A stretch of DNA of 5,749 bases from Sutterella parvirubra YIT 11816 (GTDB lineage Bacteria > Pseudomonadota > Gammaproteobacteria > Burkholderiales > Burkholderiaceae_F). The stretch spans positions 1 through 5,749 of the forward strand of contig NZ_JH604982.1 of assembly GCF_000250875.1 (NCBI RefSeq), read 5' to 3'. Numbering within the stretch: the first letter of the stretch is position 1; each line of letters starts with the position of its first letter. The notes beneath the pieces are model-generated. The model saw only the letters and a program-made list of their open reading frames with translations. It was not told where the DNA came from and made no database searches. Of the stretch, positions 5,649-5,749 are shown piece by piece. A program made the translations under genes and the position numbers.

Positions 5649-5749
5649 GTGACCACGGTTCATGCGGCGCGCCCCCGCGGGGCCGCGCCCTCCGTTCATT
5701 CCGTCCAGTCCCTCCGCCCGACGGGCCCGCGCCTGCCGGCCGCCGCCCG
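5649..5749 (+). CDS. Start of an unidentified gene, cut by the window edge
   Basis: The frame is open from the GTG at 5649 to the end of the window (33 complete codons). The N-terminus reads VTTVHAARPRGAAPSVHSVQ (first residue Met if initiated) and continues Pro/Arg/Ala-rich with no recognised motif, hydrophobic signal sequence or domain. The start is supported by AAGGAA six bases upstream. An ATG at 5662 in another frame is 19 bases from that site and less likely. Such a composition is often a disordered leader before the first domain. The gene is divergent from ilvD; its function cannot be inferred. Confidence 0.45.
   Translation, partial: MTTVHAARPRGAAPSVHSVQSLRPTGPRLPAAA

Noticed and set aside
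5310..5699. Minus-strand frames in the ilvD upstream region (also 5459-5656)
   Set aside because: Gly/Arg-rich, overlap the ilvD start or the divergent promoter, and show no coding signature.

Overview
The window is a compact, high-GC bacterial segment with short intergenic gaps and GC-ending codons. It holds five complete genes and the probable start of a sixth, in the order + - + + - +. The long, two-module QueF (293 residues) is the proteobacterial form, so the source is probably a proteobacterium. A gut-type anaerobic betaproteobacterium (for example Sutterellaceae) would fit the GC, the TDT transporter and the anaerobe-like IlvD, but that placement is inference and no rRNA or tRNA supports it.

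Left part (1-2105): a TDT-family (TehA/SLAC1-like) anion transporter on + is followed by a strong intrinsic terminator. It converges on a minus-strand gene whose C-terminus resembles the uncharacterised DUF4261 domain. The 153-base gap upstream of that gene (1953-2105) carries a hairpin and probable divergent promoters, including a perfect TATAAT.

Middle (2106-3666): a small membrane protein gene on + appears to carry a one-base frameshift near its 3' end. It is followed by a 10-base-period CTGA repeat and then by queF (queuosine biosynthesis). The queF/ilvD convergent gap holds two GC-rich hairpins.

Right part (3667-5749): ilvD on the minus strand, dihydroxy-acid dehydratase of branched-chain amino acid synthesis. 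Its leader holds a terminator-like hairpin with an immediate U-tract between a candidate promoter and the start codon, an arrangement that suggests attenuation. A divergent + gene appears to begin with GTG at 5649 and runs off the window.

The genes do not form one pathway; this looks like ordinary chromosomal housekeeping sequence. There is no sign of a mobile element, CRISPR array, defence island or new multi-gene system. The points worth a second look are the frameshift, the ilvD leader, the structured 5' regions of the transporter and queF genes, and the DUF4261 gene of unknown role.
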